A DNA stretch of 64,000 bases, taken from Hymenopus coronatus (lineage: Eukaryota > Arthropoda > Insecta > Mantodea > Hymenopodidae). The stretch covers positions 11,509,001 to 11,573,000 of the forward strand of contig CM060899.1 in the NCBI GenBank assembly GCA_030762935.1. Reading direction: 5' to 3'. Below, piece by piece: positions 22,329 through 34,531 of the stretch. The first letter of the stretch is position 1. Each line of letters begins with the position of its first letter. The notes under the pieces are model-generated. The model was not told the DNA's origin. It ran no database searches and saw nothing but the letters and a program-made list of their open reading frames with translations. The position numbers were made by a program, and so were the translations under genes.

Positions 22329-23497
22329 CAAGGGTGATTTGATTAGTTTTGGAACACCACGAGAGGTCAGCCCTAGCGCTATGAGTTGTTCATGTTATAT
22401 TCAGTGGACTGTTGGCCTGTAAACATGTGTCACGTCAGTGTTCTTGGAAGACAGCTGTTGTTTCCGCATAGTGATTTGCGAAGATGGAAAAAAATTGAGA
22501 TTTGAGCAGTGATTATTTGGTAGAGGAAGGTATGAAAGCAAAGGACATATTTGGCAATTTTCTGAATACACTGGGGGACTCTACTCCTTCATATTCAACT
22601 GTTGCCAAGTGGACAAACAAATTGTAATTTGGTCGAGAGAGCTTAGATGATCTGTGCAGTGGCCGACCAAGATGTGTCAGTACCCCAAAATCATTGCAAA
22701 GGTGCACAAAATGGTAATGGAGGATTGCCGATTGAAAGTGCATGAAAATGCTTAAGCTTGCCAGGTGTCATCTGAAAGGGTATGTCGCATTTAGACTGAA
22801 GAATTAGATAAGGAAAAATTATCTGCAAGATGGGTGCCACGACTCTTGATGCTGGATCAAAAATGCATGAGAATGGAGGAACAACAAAGAGATTTTTGTG
22901 CTGGTTTGTGACCTAAGAAGAAACTTGGGTCCATTACTATACCCCAGAGTCAAAACAATGTCAAAGCAGTGGAAGTATGGGATTCTCTGCCACCAAAACA
23001 AGCAAAGGCAATTCTTTTGGATGGAAAGGTCATGGCATCAGTTTTCTGGAATGTGTACTATGCAAACCTGGACCAATTACAACAAAATATACACGAAAAA
23101 AGGCCTGATTTAGCAAGAAAGATAGTCATCTTCCATCATGTTAAGCATATCCACACACGAGTCATCGTCATGGCAAAATTACATGAACTAAGGTATGAAT
23201 TGTTGCCACTCTCACCTTATTCACCTGATATCACTCCTTCAGACTTCCATCTCTTGTCAAAGCTGAAACTTTTCTTTGTTGGATGAAGATTCGCTTCAAT
23301 GAAGAATTGATAGTTGTAGTTAACAACTAATTTGCAGGCCTAGAGGAATCTCATTTTCGAAATGGGATCAAGGCATTGGAACATCACTGGACCAAGGGCA
23401 TTAATCTACAAAGAGACTATATTGAAAAATAAAAGAAGTTCCAGCGTCATATTACTTTTTTTCTATTCTGTTCTGAGAACTTACCTAACCACCCTCC
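22329..23497 (+). mobile_element. mariner element (SETMAR-like transposase), inactive
   Basis: Terminal inverted repeats CAAGGGTGATTTGATTAG at the left and a similar inverted sequence ending CACCCTCC at the right are flanked by TA. The plus strand encodes broken readings: RVCRI.TEELDKEKLSARWVPR, then, in the open piece 22969-23286, GKVMASVFWNVYYANLDQLQ, IHEKRPDLARKIVIFHH, AKLHELRYELLP and SPYSPDITPSDFHL with LKLFFVG. These are the blocks of mariner D34D transposases related to SETMAR. Several stops and an early frameshift make it a pseudogene. It lies in the sense orientation in the SDHA intron. Confidence 0.88.
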
Positions 23498-23642
23498 TAT
23501 ATATGAGTTTCGCAGGGAAAGTGTACATAACCACTTCCTTATAACATGTGGCATACATGCAAAAGTTACATGTAAAAGATTCAGAAATGGAATAGCAGAT
23601 CTTCTAACAAGGATTGCTTGACCTTGCTATTGCATCTTTAAA

Positions 23643-24800
23643 AATATACTGTGTTTATTTTCATTCAAAATTGCATAAAAATCAGTGTTTATTTTAAGTC
23701 ACAATACATAGAGTTCTGTGTTTATTTTAAGTATCAATACAAAGAGATCTGTGTTTATTTTAAGTCACATTATATACATACTGTATTTATTTTAAGTCAC
23801 AATAAATAGAGATCTGTGTTTATTTTAAGTCACAATATATAGATACTGTGTTTATTTTAAGTCACAATACATAGAGATCTGTGTTTATTTTAAGTCACAA
23901 TGCATAGAGATCTGTGTTTATTTTAAGTGACAATACACAGAGATCTGTGTTTATTTTATGTCACAATACAAAGAGATCTGTGTTTATTTTGAGTCACAAT
24001 ACATAAAAATCTGTGTTTATTTTAAGTAACAATACATAGAGATCTGTGTTTATTTTAAGTCACAATACAAAGAGATCTGTGTTTATTTTAAGTCGCAATA
24101 CAAAGAGATCTGTGTTTATTTTAAGTCACAATACATAGAGATCTGTGTTTATTTTAAGTCACAATACATAGAGATCTATGTTTATTTTAAGTACCAATAC
24201 ATAGAGATCTGTGTTTATTTTAAGTCGCAATACAAAGAGATCTGTGTTTATTTTAAGTCACAATACATAGAGATCTGTGTTTATTTTAAGTCACAATACA
24301 AAGAGATCTGTGTTTATTTTAAGTCACAATACATAGAGATCTGTGTTTATTTTAAGTCACAATACATAGAGATCTGTGTTTATTTTAAGTCACAATACAA
24401 AGAGCTCTGTGTTTATTTTAAGTCACAATACATAGAGATCTGTGTTTATTCTTAGTGACGATACATAGAGATCTATGTTTATTTTAAGTACCAATACATA
24501 GAGATCTGTGTTTATTTTAAGTCGCAATACAAAGAGATCTGTGTTTATTTTCATTCAAAATTGCATAGAGATCTGTGTTTATTTTAAGTCACAATACAAA
24601 GAGATCTGTGTTTATTTTCATTCAAAATTGCATAGAGATCTGTGTTTATTTTAAGTCACAATACAAAGAAATCTGTGTTTATTTTCATTCAAAATTGCAT
24701 AGAGATCTGTGTTTATTTTAAGTCACAATACAAAGAGATTGTGATTATTTTAAGTCACAATACATAGAGATCTATGTCAATATATTATTTTAAGTCACAT
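23643..24800. repeat. 33-bp satellite array, about 34 units
   Basis: The core unit is AGATCTGTGTTTATTTTAAG plus TCACAATACATAG. Most units contain AGATCT. Monomer variants differ in the second half (TACCAATACATAG; TCGCAATACAAAG; a CATTCAAAATTGCATAG type). The last variant alternates with the standard unit three times at 24540-24700, forming a 66-bp higher-order repeat; a similar pair opens the array. It lies wholly within the first SDHA intron. Confidence 0.95.
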
Positions 24801-24844
24801 ATATATGTATATGTATACATAGGAGAATAATTAGAGTTCATTTA

Positions 24845-25220
24845 AAAAGTAATGGGCGCAAGGCATTTTGCCTGTGCGAGATTGGATGTGCCACAGCATG
24901 TATAACATTCTGCATTTACAGTCTGCTCGTAAAACATTGACCCGATTATGCATCCAACAGCACACCAAACTCCAACTTTCCAATAATAATGAGGGATTTC
25001 TCGAACACAATGTGGATTTTCAAAGGCCCAGTACTGTATTATGAGTGTTGGTGGAGCCACGCCTCGTCGGAAAACAAAAGAACATCTTTTTTACCACTAA
25101 ACACTACTGATCCATCTTAACCAAATCCTACAAGCTTTTCTTTAACAATTTCCACACCTATGCTGTCTTCAGAGAACGTTTGGATAATTTTTTTCTTCAG
25201 AGGCCATTGCATCAGCATTT
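24845..25220 (-). pseudogene. Tc1/mariner-type transposase fragment
   Basis: The minus strand reads YWAFENPHCVREIPHYYWKV, then GVWCAVGCIIGSMFYEQTVNAE. This is the ENPH..RE.P....VGVWCA....IIGP.FFE.TVN block of the transposase family seen at 1158. Upstream minus-strand text is further degraded. The terminal repeats were not found. Confidence 0.8.
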
Positions 25221-26807
25221 TCCACTGTTACTAATTTATAGAAACAGCAGCACATGTTATTTGGCTCATCCACATGCTTAACACATAAAATTTATAGGCA
25301 TTTCAGAAAACCTATTAGTTGACTTGTCTACAGAAATGGAAAATAAAGTCGGTTATTTCAAAAAAATAAACCAATTTTAAAAGTAATTATTCAGCAATAA
25401 AATTAGTCATTGTTGCTGCAATCGTATATATATGACGATGTATTCCCATATCCATGCCACTCACAATTTGCATGTGTATAGTTGTGGATGGTTACAAAAA
25501 ATCCAGTCTCTTTTTTGTGGCCACATAAACTGATCGTAACACCTTAAGTTTAGCTCACAAGCATTTATTGAACATGTTTCTGGGATCTGATTTTTGCATA
25601 TTTTTTTCCTGCTGCACACAATCCAATTGAATATCACTTTTTTTCATGTTTATGATGTCAAACTTCTTCTCATTCTTCTTTGCTATATCATCTCCTTACC
25701 AGGTAAATCACTAGATGAAGTTCAAATTGTTTTACGCACTTTCTGAGAATCTTTAGTGCAAACACTGCACAATTTCACATCTTTTTCACTAGTAGTAGTA
25801 AATATTAACCATGGTCAATTCTTCTGCCAGGACGTCGTAAAGTTATTTCCTATTGTACTGTCACTCTTTGATGACGTAGGTTCACTTTCGTCATGGCTTA
25901 AAACTTTATTTCTATCTTCATTAAAAGGTAAATACTCTAATTTGGTGATTACATCATTACTTTTGTTTTCCCACACATTTTCACTTTTTGAATCTTGTAA
26001 TATTACCGAATACCATACTGATGTTATTAACAGTATCACATTTAAAGAACTAGGTAATTAACCCTCTTTCTTGCATTTGATATTGCTTTTGTTCTCATGT
26101 TTGCTCATCTGTTTCAATAGATTGAAAACAATAATTTTCATCTGAACCTGACATGCAGCTATTGTATCAAAGGAAAGGATATTCTGAATTGACCCCTATA
26201 GCCCTGTGCAGCAATTCAACAATACTTCTATAACAGATGAGAGACCAATCAGTCAATAAAGTCTAACAATCATTGTTAAAAGACAAACAAAGCACTGGAA
26301 ATTAATAATAAAGTTTTATTTTTAAATATGTGGGAAAAAAAGATGAAATATTGAAATTCTCATACATGTTGCATACAAACTGAGAGTTTGCTTATACATC
26401 ATACAAAAAGCTGAGTTCTCATATGCGTACGAGAATTCTTGTACATATGCATGGCAATCCTGATCTGCAGTCTTTCCAGCCCAGGTGCTTTCCTTTGTAA
26501 GCGACAATGAAATGGCAATTCCAATCGATTATTGCTGATATTTTAATTTATATTCATAAAGTTTAGTGCTTTATTTATAGTCATTTAATGAAAAAATGTT
26601 CTTGAAATGAAAATATTTTAGTAGCATATGTTTTGCTGTTTGTCTCGTTATAATAACCCGGGATATTTTAATGGAGAAAATTCTTGTTATAAAATCATTG
26701 GTGGTGGGAAATCCTACCCATCCCCCTTCAGGATTTGGTCACTGTCTTGTTGTGACTACCTGAGCTTTGTCACTTGTGAAAATGTGCATGAGGGTATATA
26801 AAAAAAA
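25221..26807. other. unassigned intronic sequence
   Basis: A 74-codon acidic, Ser/Asn-rich open frame on the minus strand (25815-26039) is followed downstream by a broken reading with CSVCTKDSQKVRK. This could be the start of a transposase, but no family is identified. The rest shows nothing. Confidence 0.35.
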
Positions 26808-27662
26808 TCTGATGTGTTCCATTCAGATGACTTTCTGTATATCTCTGCCACAAATTATAAAAAGCTTATGCTTCTATTTACTTCATACTAATTGAGAAAA
26901 CATTAGCAGAAAGTCTTATTAATTGCTTCCTTGTAAATAGAAGCGAAATAAGGGAGTACCAAAGGTTAAAGTGGTAGTCAAAAGCTGGTTGCTATGTGAG
27001 TGAAGATCCTTTGTCTGTATGGACAGCAGTTGATAAATTCATGTATGAGAAAAGTTTGTTTTTTAAACCTGAAACTAAAAACAAGGAATATCTTAAAAAA
27101 GATCAACTCCACAAAAAAAGGTATATAACATAAGTTGTGTGTTTTAATGTGCTCTTCATTTTCTGTGTGGTAAGTTTTTGTCCATCTCTTACGGTTTAGC
27201 AGTTATGCAAAAGTCCGAAAATTCATCCAGAATAAACTAGTCTTCAGATGCTATTCCCAGAAAATTCAAGATATACATTTTATTTGTCAAGTAAATATCT
27301 TAAATATACGAGATTTTTATCAAAATTGTTAGAGCCATTTTTAAGAAAATCAAAATTTTCGAAATTTTTTCTATGTAAAGGGTAGTTTGGGGTGGGGGAA
27401 TGTTCTTGAAAATCTTTGTGTCGCATCTTTGGAAGATACCAAACTTAAATACCAAGTTTGGTATTTAACGGTCTTTTCAGTTTTGAGCTATGCTGCCCAC
27501 AGACACACAGATAGACACACACATGGACATTTTTCTAAAAATGCATTTTTGGATTCAGGGGGTCTCAAAACATATATTTCTGGTGAAATCTCGGTATCGA
27601 ATTTGTGGGTGCAATACAATATCTTCTCTATACACTATGTACATAGTACGTATAGAAAAAGT
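26808..27662 (-). mobile_element. PER repeat copy, reversed, near full length
   Basis: Begins TCTGATGTGTTCCATTCAGATG and ends TACACTATGTACATAGTACG then TATAGAAAAAGT. 855 bp, with the short (AC)n slot near 27505. A second copy in the same orientation follows directly. Confidence 0.9.
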
Positions 27663-28285
27663 TTTCCATTCAGATGACTTTCTCTATATCTGTGCCACAA
27701 ATTATTGTTATAAAGCTTATGCTTCTATTTACTTCATGCTAATCGAGAGAAAATTAGCAGAAATAGTCTTATTACTTGCTTCTTTGTAAATAGAAGTGAA
27801 ATAAGGGAGTACCATAGGTTAAAGTGATAGTCAAAAGCTGGTTGCTATGTGACTGAAGTTCCTTTGTTTGTATGCACAGGAGTTGGCAAATTCCTGTATG
27901 AGAAAAGTAAGTTTTTTAAAGCTGAAACCAAAAACAAGGAATATCTAAAAAATGATCAACTCCAAGAAAAAAATGTATATAACATGAATTGTGTGTTTTA
28001 ACATGCTCTACAGTTTTTGTGTGGTAAGTTTTTGTCCATCTCTTACAGTTTAGCAGTTATACAAAATTCCGTAAAGTTCATCCAGAATAAAGCAGTCTTC
28101 AGAAGGTAGTCCCAGAAAATTCAAAATGCACATTTTATTTGCGAGGTAAAAATCTTTTAATGTACAATATTTTAATCAAAATCATTAGCCATTTTTGAAA
28201 AAGTCAACATTTTCAAAAGTTCCATTTAAAGGGTAGTTGGGGGTGGGGGACATTTTTTTGAAAATGCTGTGGTGTGTCTAGGAAC
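27663..28285 (-). mobile_element. PER repeat copy, reversed, truncated, in tandem
   Basis: Starts TTTCCATTCAGATGACTTTC, contiguous with the previous copy, and follows the family to the GGGTAGTTGGGGGTGGGGG block, where it stops. The palindromic end is missing. Confidence 0.85.
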
Positions 28286-28699
28286 CACGTGTCCATAAAT
28301 TATCCCAATTTTGTCGAAAAACACAAATGCGTGACTTTCCCTGCACCTTTGCTTTTTCCACCATATTGAAATTTGTTATGCTATTCAAAAACACGAGTTT
28401 TTGATAAAGCTTGGTCTGCATATGCTTCCTGTATCTTTGCAGTGTTTCAGTTACAGATTTTTTCGAAGAACCAAAACTGAAATGTCTTTTGTTCTAACTT
28501 GAAATCCATGCTTGGTCACTGAAACATGTGCTTAAAAAATGGCTCTGTCAGACAAACTGAACAGCACACGGACAGTGTCATACATATCCCAACGTCATTC
28601 AAGGTCAGACCTCTCTGTTACCACAATTGGTGAATTTTGACAGGTGCATTTTAAAAAGAAAAAAATCATTCCTGTAAAAGTTTGATACACAATCTCATA
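28286..28699. other. no recognisable feature
   Basis: Nothing identified by reading. Confidence 0.4.
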
Positions 28700-30260
28700 A
28701 GATACTAATAGTCTCACTTACATTGAACAAATTTCCAACCACCCAAACCAAAGCTTATAAATATTTGACAACAAGCTAACATGGAAACATTATATATTAA
28801 CAGTAACAGAGAAAGCCAGAAGAAGACTTTTCATTTTGAAAAGATTAGCTGGAGGTAAATGGAGATGTTCTAGACAAGTATTGAATAATACATTTAAAGC
28901 CCATATCAAATAAATTCTCCAGTATGGTAGTGAAACAATTATTACAGCAAACAAATCAAATTTGGATAAAGTAGAGAAAGTTCAAAATCAAGCATTACAC
29001 ATTACTATAGGTGCTGTTTCATCTACTGCCATATCAGTTCTACAAGGATTTACATACAGCATATCATTACACATTACTACAGGTGCTGTTTCATCTACTG
29101 CCATATCAGTTCTGCAAGGATTTACATACAGCATATCATTACACATTACTATAGGTGATGTTTCATCTACTGCCATATCAGTTCTGCAAGGATTTACATA
29201 CAGCATATCATTACACATTACTATAGGTGCTGTTTCATCTACTGCCATATCAGTTCTACAAGGATTTACATACAGCATATCATTACACATTACTATAGGT
29301 GCTGTTTCATCTACTGCCATATCAGTTCTGCAAGGATTTACATACAGGCAGACAGAATTCAACGTAGTCTTGTCTCATATTGAAAAGATTACCTAATATA
29401 GGCTACTGGAGAAATTATACAGATACTTAGAAATCCAACAAGTTTTTATACAAAAAGTTAAAGCTCTACAAAATTAATACAGTTAATCATTGAACATTTA
29501 TAATATAGAAAAGTTATCCTGTCAATAGAATTAAAATTGATTGCAACATAGAATTAATAAAACAAATTAGCAAACAAGATGCAAACCCAGTTCAACTAAA
29601 ACAAGTTACCTTAGATACTATCTATACCAAATTCCCAAAAAATGAGTGGACACATTGATACTGATGGATCTAAAATTGTCATAATTTTAATGATACAGCA
29701 GGTGCTGGAATATACAGCAAATTATTTTGCTCTTACATATCTCTTGGACCAAACTCAACCTATTTCAACAGTGAACTTGAGGCAATCAATTCTGCTTTTT
29801 TATCACATTAGTGCCTTCAATAAAATAATCATCTTTACAGATTCAAAATCTGCAATACAAGCCATTTGTACCAGCGTATGTGCAACAAAAAGAACAGCTG
29901 AAATCTACCAAAGTATTAAACACAATCTCTTCACAAATCGATACTTTTACAGTGGATTCCCTCACACTATGGAGTTCTTGGTAATGAAAAGGCAGATAGC
30001 AAAAAAAAAAAGGCACAACTGTCCACCAAACTAAAAACTCATTATTATCATTTCACTCATCAAAACTAATAATACAGAAAACCATCCAACAAAAATAGAT
30101 ATGACAGTTTAACCAAAAGAGTATAAATAAACAATGGAAAACCTTGTTGAACATGATTGCTTGGCTGGCCATCTACATAAACTAAACATCCTTCTAACTT
30201 CAAATTGTATACTTTGTAGAGAAGAGAATTCTACAATGAATATGGCTCATCTTAATATAA
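28700..30260 (+). mobile_element. jockey/I-like non-LTR retrotransposon fragment with RNase H
   Basis: Broken readings give FDNKLTWKHYILTVTEKARR, LFILKRLAGGKWRCSRQVLN, AHIK.ILQYGSETII and LDKVEKVQNQALHIT (reverse transcriptase thumb and linker). After a tandem repetition comes an RNase H domain (DTDGSK, then AGAGIY, ELEAINSA and IIFTDSKSAIQAI across frame changes, about 29655-29870). A C-terminal CTLCREENSTMNMAHL cysteine motif is at about 30210-30260. The catalytic YADD part is absent. Inactive. Confidence 0.85.
28990..29350. repeat. 72-bp tandem repeats, five units, in frame
   Basis: Five nearly identical 72-bp units (24 codons, ISLHITIGAVSSTAISVLQG plus FTYS) lie within the non-LTR coding region at the ALHIT position. 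They preserve the open frame through all units (144-codon ORF, 28962-29396). Units differ at only a few bases, including one giving GDV for GAV and one TTG for TIG. Confidence 0.95.
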
Positions 30261-30928
<668 letters not shown>

Positions 30929-30939
30929 TAGCCAAGGTC

Positions 30940-31072
30940 AGGGTGGTCAAATGTCCTACATTTCCTGGACTTGTGCTACATTAACACCATCTGTCCAGGA
31001 ATATTAAAAAATTGTAAAAGGTCCTACATTTTGAAAAATTTTAATTGCTGTGAATTTCCCATGTTTCTGATA
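30940..31072. mobile_element. possible hAT-type terminal fragment
   Basis: GTCAGGGTGGTCAAATGTCC followed by an inverted echo (CTGTCCAGG against CCTGGAC) and AGGTCCTACATTTTG. It resembles the CAGGGTGGCCAGAT termini of hAT elements. Only 30 bp from the SDHA donor at 30911. The right boundary is unclear. Confidence 0.4.
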
Positions 31073-31370
31073 ATTTTAATTGTTTTCTCACTGAAACCAT
31101 GTGTAGGACAGGAGTTGAATAGGTAGAGTCGGACTGAAAAATTCAATGCCATAGCCGGAATTTGAACCATGGATCTCCTGGTCTCTAGCCAGTTGCTCTT
31201 CCACTGAACTACCATGGCAACATGCCAGCATAGCATTGAGTTTCTCAACTGACTCGCATGTTTCTGGGTAAACCACAGAAGCTGTTTTTTTCATAATCAG
31301 ATGACAACCCCAATGGCGACTTACAATGTCGTAAGTGCGTTAAGTCACAGGATTCATAGCATAGCCAACT
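31073..31370 (-). mobile_element. FB tRNA-like element, reversed
   Basis: Reads GATAATTTTAATTG, then AGGACAGGAGTTGAATAGGT, the inverse of the tRNA-like core (31145-31222, with GGTTCAAAT-type B-box reversed) and the CAATGGCGACTTACAATGTC end. A 100-bp forward fragment of the same family follows (31375-31478), containing an A-run of about 19. Confidence 0.75.
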
Positions 31371-31512
31371 ATTATGGTAAGTTGCCATTGGGGTTGTCAT
31401 CTCAAAAAAAAAAAAAAAAAAAATTAGAGATCACCTTGTGTGGTTTACCAGGAAACATGTAAGTCAGTTGGTAAAGTGACCAAGTGTCTTTGCCATGTTA
31501 CCTGGCCAATAG

Positions 31513-31590
31513 TCGTCTTCCATGGTCTAGGAGTAACTACTAGCCACTAGTTCCCAAGATCATGGGTTCAAACGTGCTAGAGGGCGTTGG

Positions 31591-31637
<47 letters not shown>

Positions 31638-31745
31638 TGTGTAAAAATCCTTAGCATGACTTCCTTCGAAAGGAAACTAAAGCCTCAGTACAGTGTCGTA
31701 GATTTATGGTATGTAAAAGAATCTCAAGCCTGAAAAATTAAGGGG
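31513..31745 (+). mobile_element. SINE family 2 copy with expanded T-tract
   Basis: The head has a B-box-like TGGGTTCAAACG and the body TAAAAATCCTTAGCATGACT. Between them is a run of about 45 T (31592-31636), in place of the short T-run of other copies. The 3' end is truncated after CTCAAGCCTGA. Confidence 0.8.
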
Positions 31746-32380
31746 CCCTATTTATTTAGTTTATTTTAGGTTAAAATCTTATAGTTTGTAAAATTATTTT
31801 AAAGTTCCAGAATATTAATTAGTTATATAGTAATAATAGGTTGAAAACAACCACAAGAATAAAATTTTAATGAAAAGGAAAGAAATCATTTAAAATATTT
31901 TATGCTGAGGTATAAAGATATAGTAGAATGCAGGTAATCAGATACTGTATTTTCACAGTAAAACAAGAAAGATACATGTCAAAAGAAGATTTCTGAGGAA
32001 CTTAATGCTCTCTGAGAATATCCCCATGAGTATTGAATTACTTTTATTTTCATTTACCATAGCATTTTTTTCCTTTGAGCATCTTTTTGTTATTTTTTGT
32101 ACTTTAACCTGGTGTGTCATATTAAAGCAGAACGAATGAAATGGATAATGCTCAAATGATCCTGAGTTTTATAGCCGACACTTGTCTTCTAAGGGTAAGA
32201 GAAATTCCCAGATAAAACCTAAATCAGATAACTCACCCTAACAAAGATTCAAACTTAAGACTTCTCTTGAATATGAGGCAGGCACATTACCCCCCACGCT
32301 ACAGTATTTTAATAACTGATTTTTGTGTGTTACAGTTCTTAAGAATATCTCTAATTTGTGCTGCAAAAATGATTCCGCCT
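31746..32380. other. no recognisable feature
   Basis: AT-rich intron sequence. Nothing identified. Confidence 0.4.
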
Positions 32381-32381
32381 G

Positions 32382-32600
32382 CCTGGGTAGTGTGGTGGTA
32401 GCGTGTCTGCTTCACATTCAAAAGGTCGTGAGTTCGAATCTTGCTTAGGGTGAGTTGCCTGGATAAGGTTTTTTTTTCTGGGTTTCCCCTTATCCTGAGA
32501 AGACAAATGTCAAGTAAATTTAACTTTAAGTTCCATGGACCCCGAGATCATTTGATTCCATGTACTAACCTGAATATAAATTGTATAACTCGTGGACTAT
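32382..32600 (+). mobile_element. SINE family 3 copy
   Basis: Begins GCCTGCCTGGGTAGTGTGGT with A-box-like GTGGTGGTAGCG and B-box GAGTTCGAATC, then a GTGAGTTGCCTGGATAAGG body. A second copy is at 53022-53205. The tRNA-like head and shared 3' body define a separate SINE family. Confidence 0.8.
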
Positions 32601-32635
32601 TTTACAAATAAGAACCTAACTTTCTAGCCAGGAGT

Positions 32636-33250
32636 GTAAACAGCCCACAAAGTCACCATACATTTTTATGTTCCAAGTCTCTACAATACAATAAATGTTA
32701 GGACATTATTAAACCTAATGCAGTTCAACATGTCCATCTTCATTATGAACACGCTGTTGCCAATGTGTTGTGGTTACCTGGCACAGGCGTCATAAGGTGT
32801 GAGTAAGCATGATGCTCTTATTCGTTGTTTCAGCTGATTCACATCTAGCACCATGGTAGCGTACACTTAGTTTTTGAATGAATCCCTGTGCAAAAAAATC
32901 GTGCCGAGTGACATTGGGGGAACAGAAACCCACATGCAATCCACCGCTCTTCTGATCCACCAGTTACGAAAGGTCTCATTCAATCCCACACAATGTTTGC
33001 ATAGTGGGGTGGTACCCCATCTTGTTGAAAAATTACTACCATCCTATTGTACTGTGGCTCTAGGAACAAGTGCAGCATATCCAGGTATATCTCTGGACCT
33101 CATCAAAGGTGTTGCCAAATAAACAATATTCTTCAAGTGTGATTCTTTCTTCAACAGTCAACATTGTGATGTATCTTCACTATATCTGTAAAGAAATAAT
33201 CTAAATGCAAGTTTTCCAGAAAACATATGGTGACTTTGTGGGCATCCTAT
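32636..33250 (-). mobile_element. internally deleted Tc1/mariner-type element with TIRs
   Basis: Terminal inverted repeats GCCCACAAAGTCACCATA (32643-32660) and its inverse (33226-33243). The minus strand encodes LTVEERITLEEYCLFGNTFD near one end, then FQQDGVPPHYANIVWD and, after frame changes, LKQRIRASCLLT with a WQQRVHNEDGHVE C-terminus. The N-terminal half up to FQQDG is deleted, leaving about 600 bp. FQQDG keeps the catalytic Asp. Confidence 0.82.
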
Positions 33251-33829
33251 ATTAATCACCGGCGCAAATACAAGTCCCACTTCTTTATCTTTAATTTGTA
33301 AACATACATTGGATTAGGAATCCTTGGTGTGAGACAAGCACTCTGGAAAGATGATGCATAGAATCTTAGTGCTATCAAAATCTTGAACAGTGGTGAAATC
33401 TGTAAACCCCTATTCGTAAAGGTTTAGAGAGGAATAGATTAATTACGACCGCACCAAATATATTGCTGATCATAATAAAGTATTACAAATTTCAGGTTAA
33501 ATAACTTAGCAATAACCAACATTTCATAATATGTTAAACTAGCACCAAATAAGAGTCTGAAGCTAGCAAATCTAATGCTGTTATCTGTAGATGATAAATA
33601 CAAACCCTGAAAGCATAAGAATTCCATGGGTGAGTGCTACAAGTCGTATCTTCACCATCAGGATAGTGCACTACAATAGTAGATATTACCTTCACTCAGA
33701 TTTATCCAACATTTGATAAAAGTACATTAAATTGTCTCTCCTTTGAATATAAAAACAAGATGGAATGCAGACTTCAATGAGCATGCTTTCAAATATTTTC
33801 TACAAAATTAACATATTAGGTTTATTACT
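33251..33829. other. no recognisable feature
   Basis: Nothing identified. An open minus frame at 33439-33627 has no recognisable domain. Confidence 0.4.
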
Positions 33830-34139
33830 TTTTCAACCACCTATATACAATGTACAAAGATAGCAAAAAAAGTATTGTATTCCACTAAAAAAATTGGTAT
33901 GGAAATTTTACCAGAAATACATGTTGTGAGTCCTTCTGAATAGAATAAACATAAAAAAATTTTTTTTTAGAAAAATATCAGTATGTTTCATAGGTAGAGT
34001 CAGATTGAAAAATTGTTAGGTTTTATTATTTTTTCAACCTCATATATACAATGTACAGCGAAAGCAAATTTATATGGAAATTTTTTGAGGTCTTCTGTAT
34101 AGAATAAATATAAAAAAAAAATGCTTAGAAAAATATAAA

Positions 34140-34394
34140 TATGTTTGATAGGTAAAGTCAGACAAAAATTCAATGCCATAGCAGGGATTTGAACCATGGA
34201 TCTCCCAGTCTCTAGCTGGTTGCTCTACCACTGAGCTACCATAGCAACATACATAGCATTGCATTTCTCAACTGTCTCGCATGTTTCCCAGTAAACCACA
34301 AGATGTCTCAAATTATTTTGAGATGATAACCCTAAAGGTGTCATACAATGTTGTAAGTACTTTAATCCCAGAATTGATAGTAATAGACAATTGT
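34140..34394 (-). mobile_element. FB tRNA-like element, reversed
   Basis: The inverse of the tRNA-like core is at about 34172-34245, with the AAACCACAAGATGTCTC and TTATTTTGAGATGATAACCC segments following. Inserted in a PER copy. Confidence 0.75.
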
Positions 34395-34531
34395 GATAAT
34401 TTTAATGTTTTCTTATAGAAACTGTGTAGGACAGGAGTTGGATAGATAGAGTCAGACTGAAAAATGCTACGCCAGTCTTACTCTAGCTATCCAACTCCTG
34501 TCCTATACATGGTTTCTGTGAGAAAATAATT
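34395..34531. repeat. 137-bp palindrome formed from two FB arms
   Basis: The left arm (TGATAATTTTAATG, then GGACAGGAGTTGGATAG and AGAGTCAGACT) and the right arm (AGTCTTACTCTAGC, then CCAACTCCTGTCC and AATTAAAATGATCA) are inverted copies of about 65 bp around a loop of roughly 15 bp. This is the FB end-to-end arrangement without the tRNA-like core. As RNA or single strand it would form a long hairpin. Confidence 0.85.

Noticed and set aside
23643..24800. CRISPR array
   Set aside because: The 33-bp units are contiguous with no unique spacers, and the locus is an animal gene intron.
28988..29362. 124-residue minus-strand repeat protein
   Set aside because: Antisense of the 72-bp tandem repeats within a retrotransposon. 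Openness comes from a unit length divisible by three.
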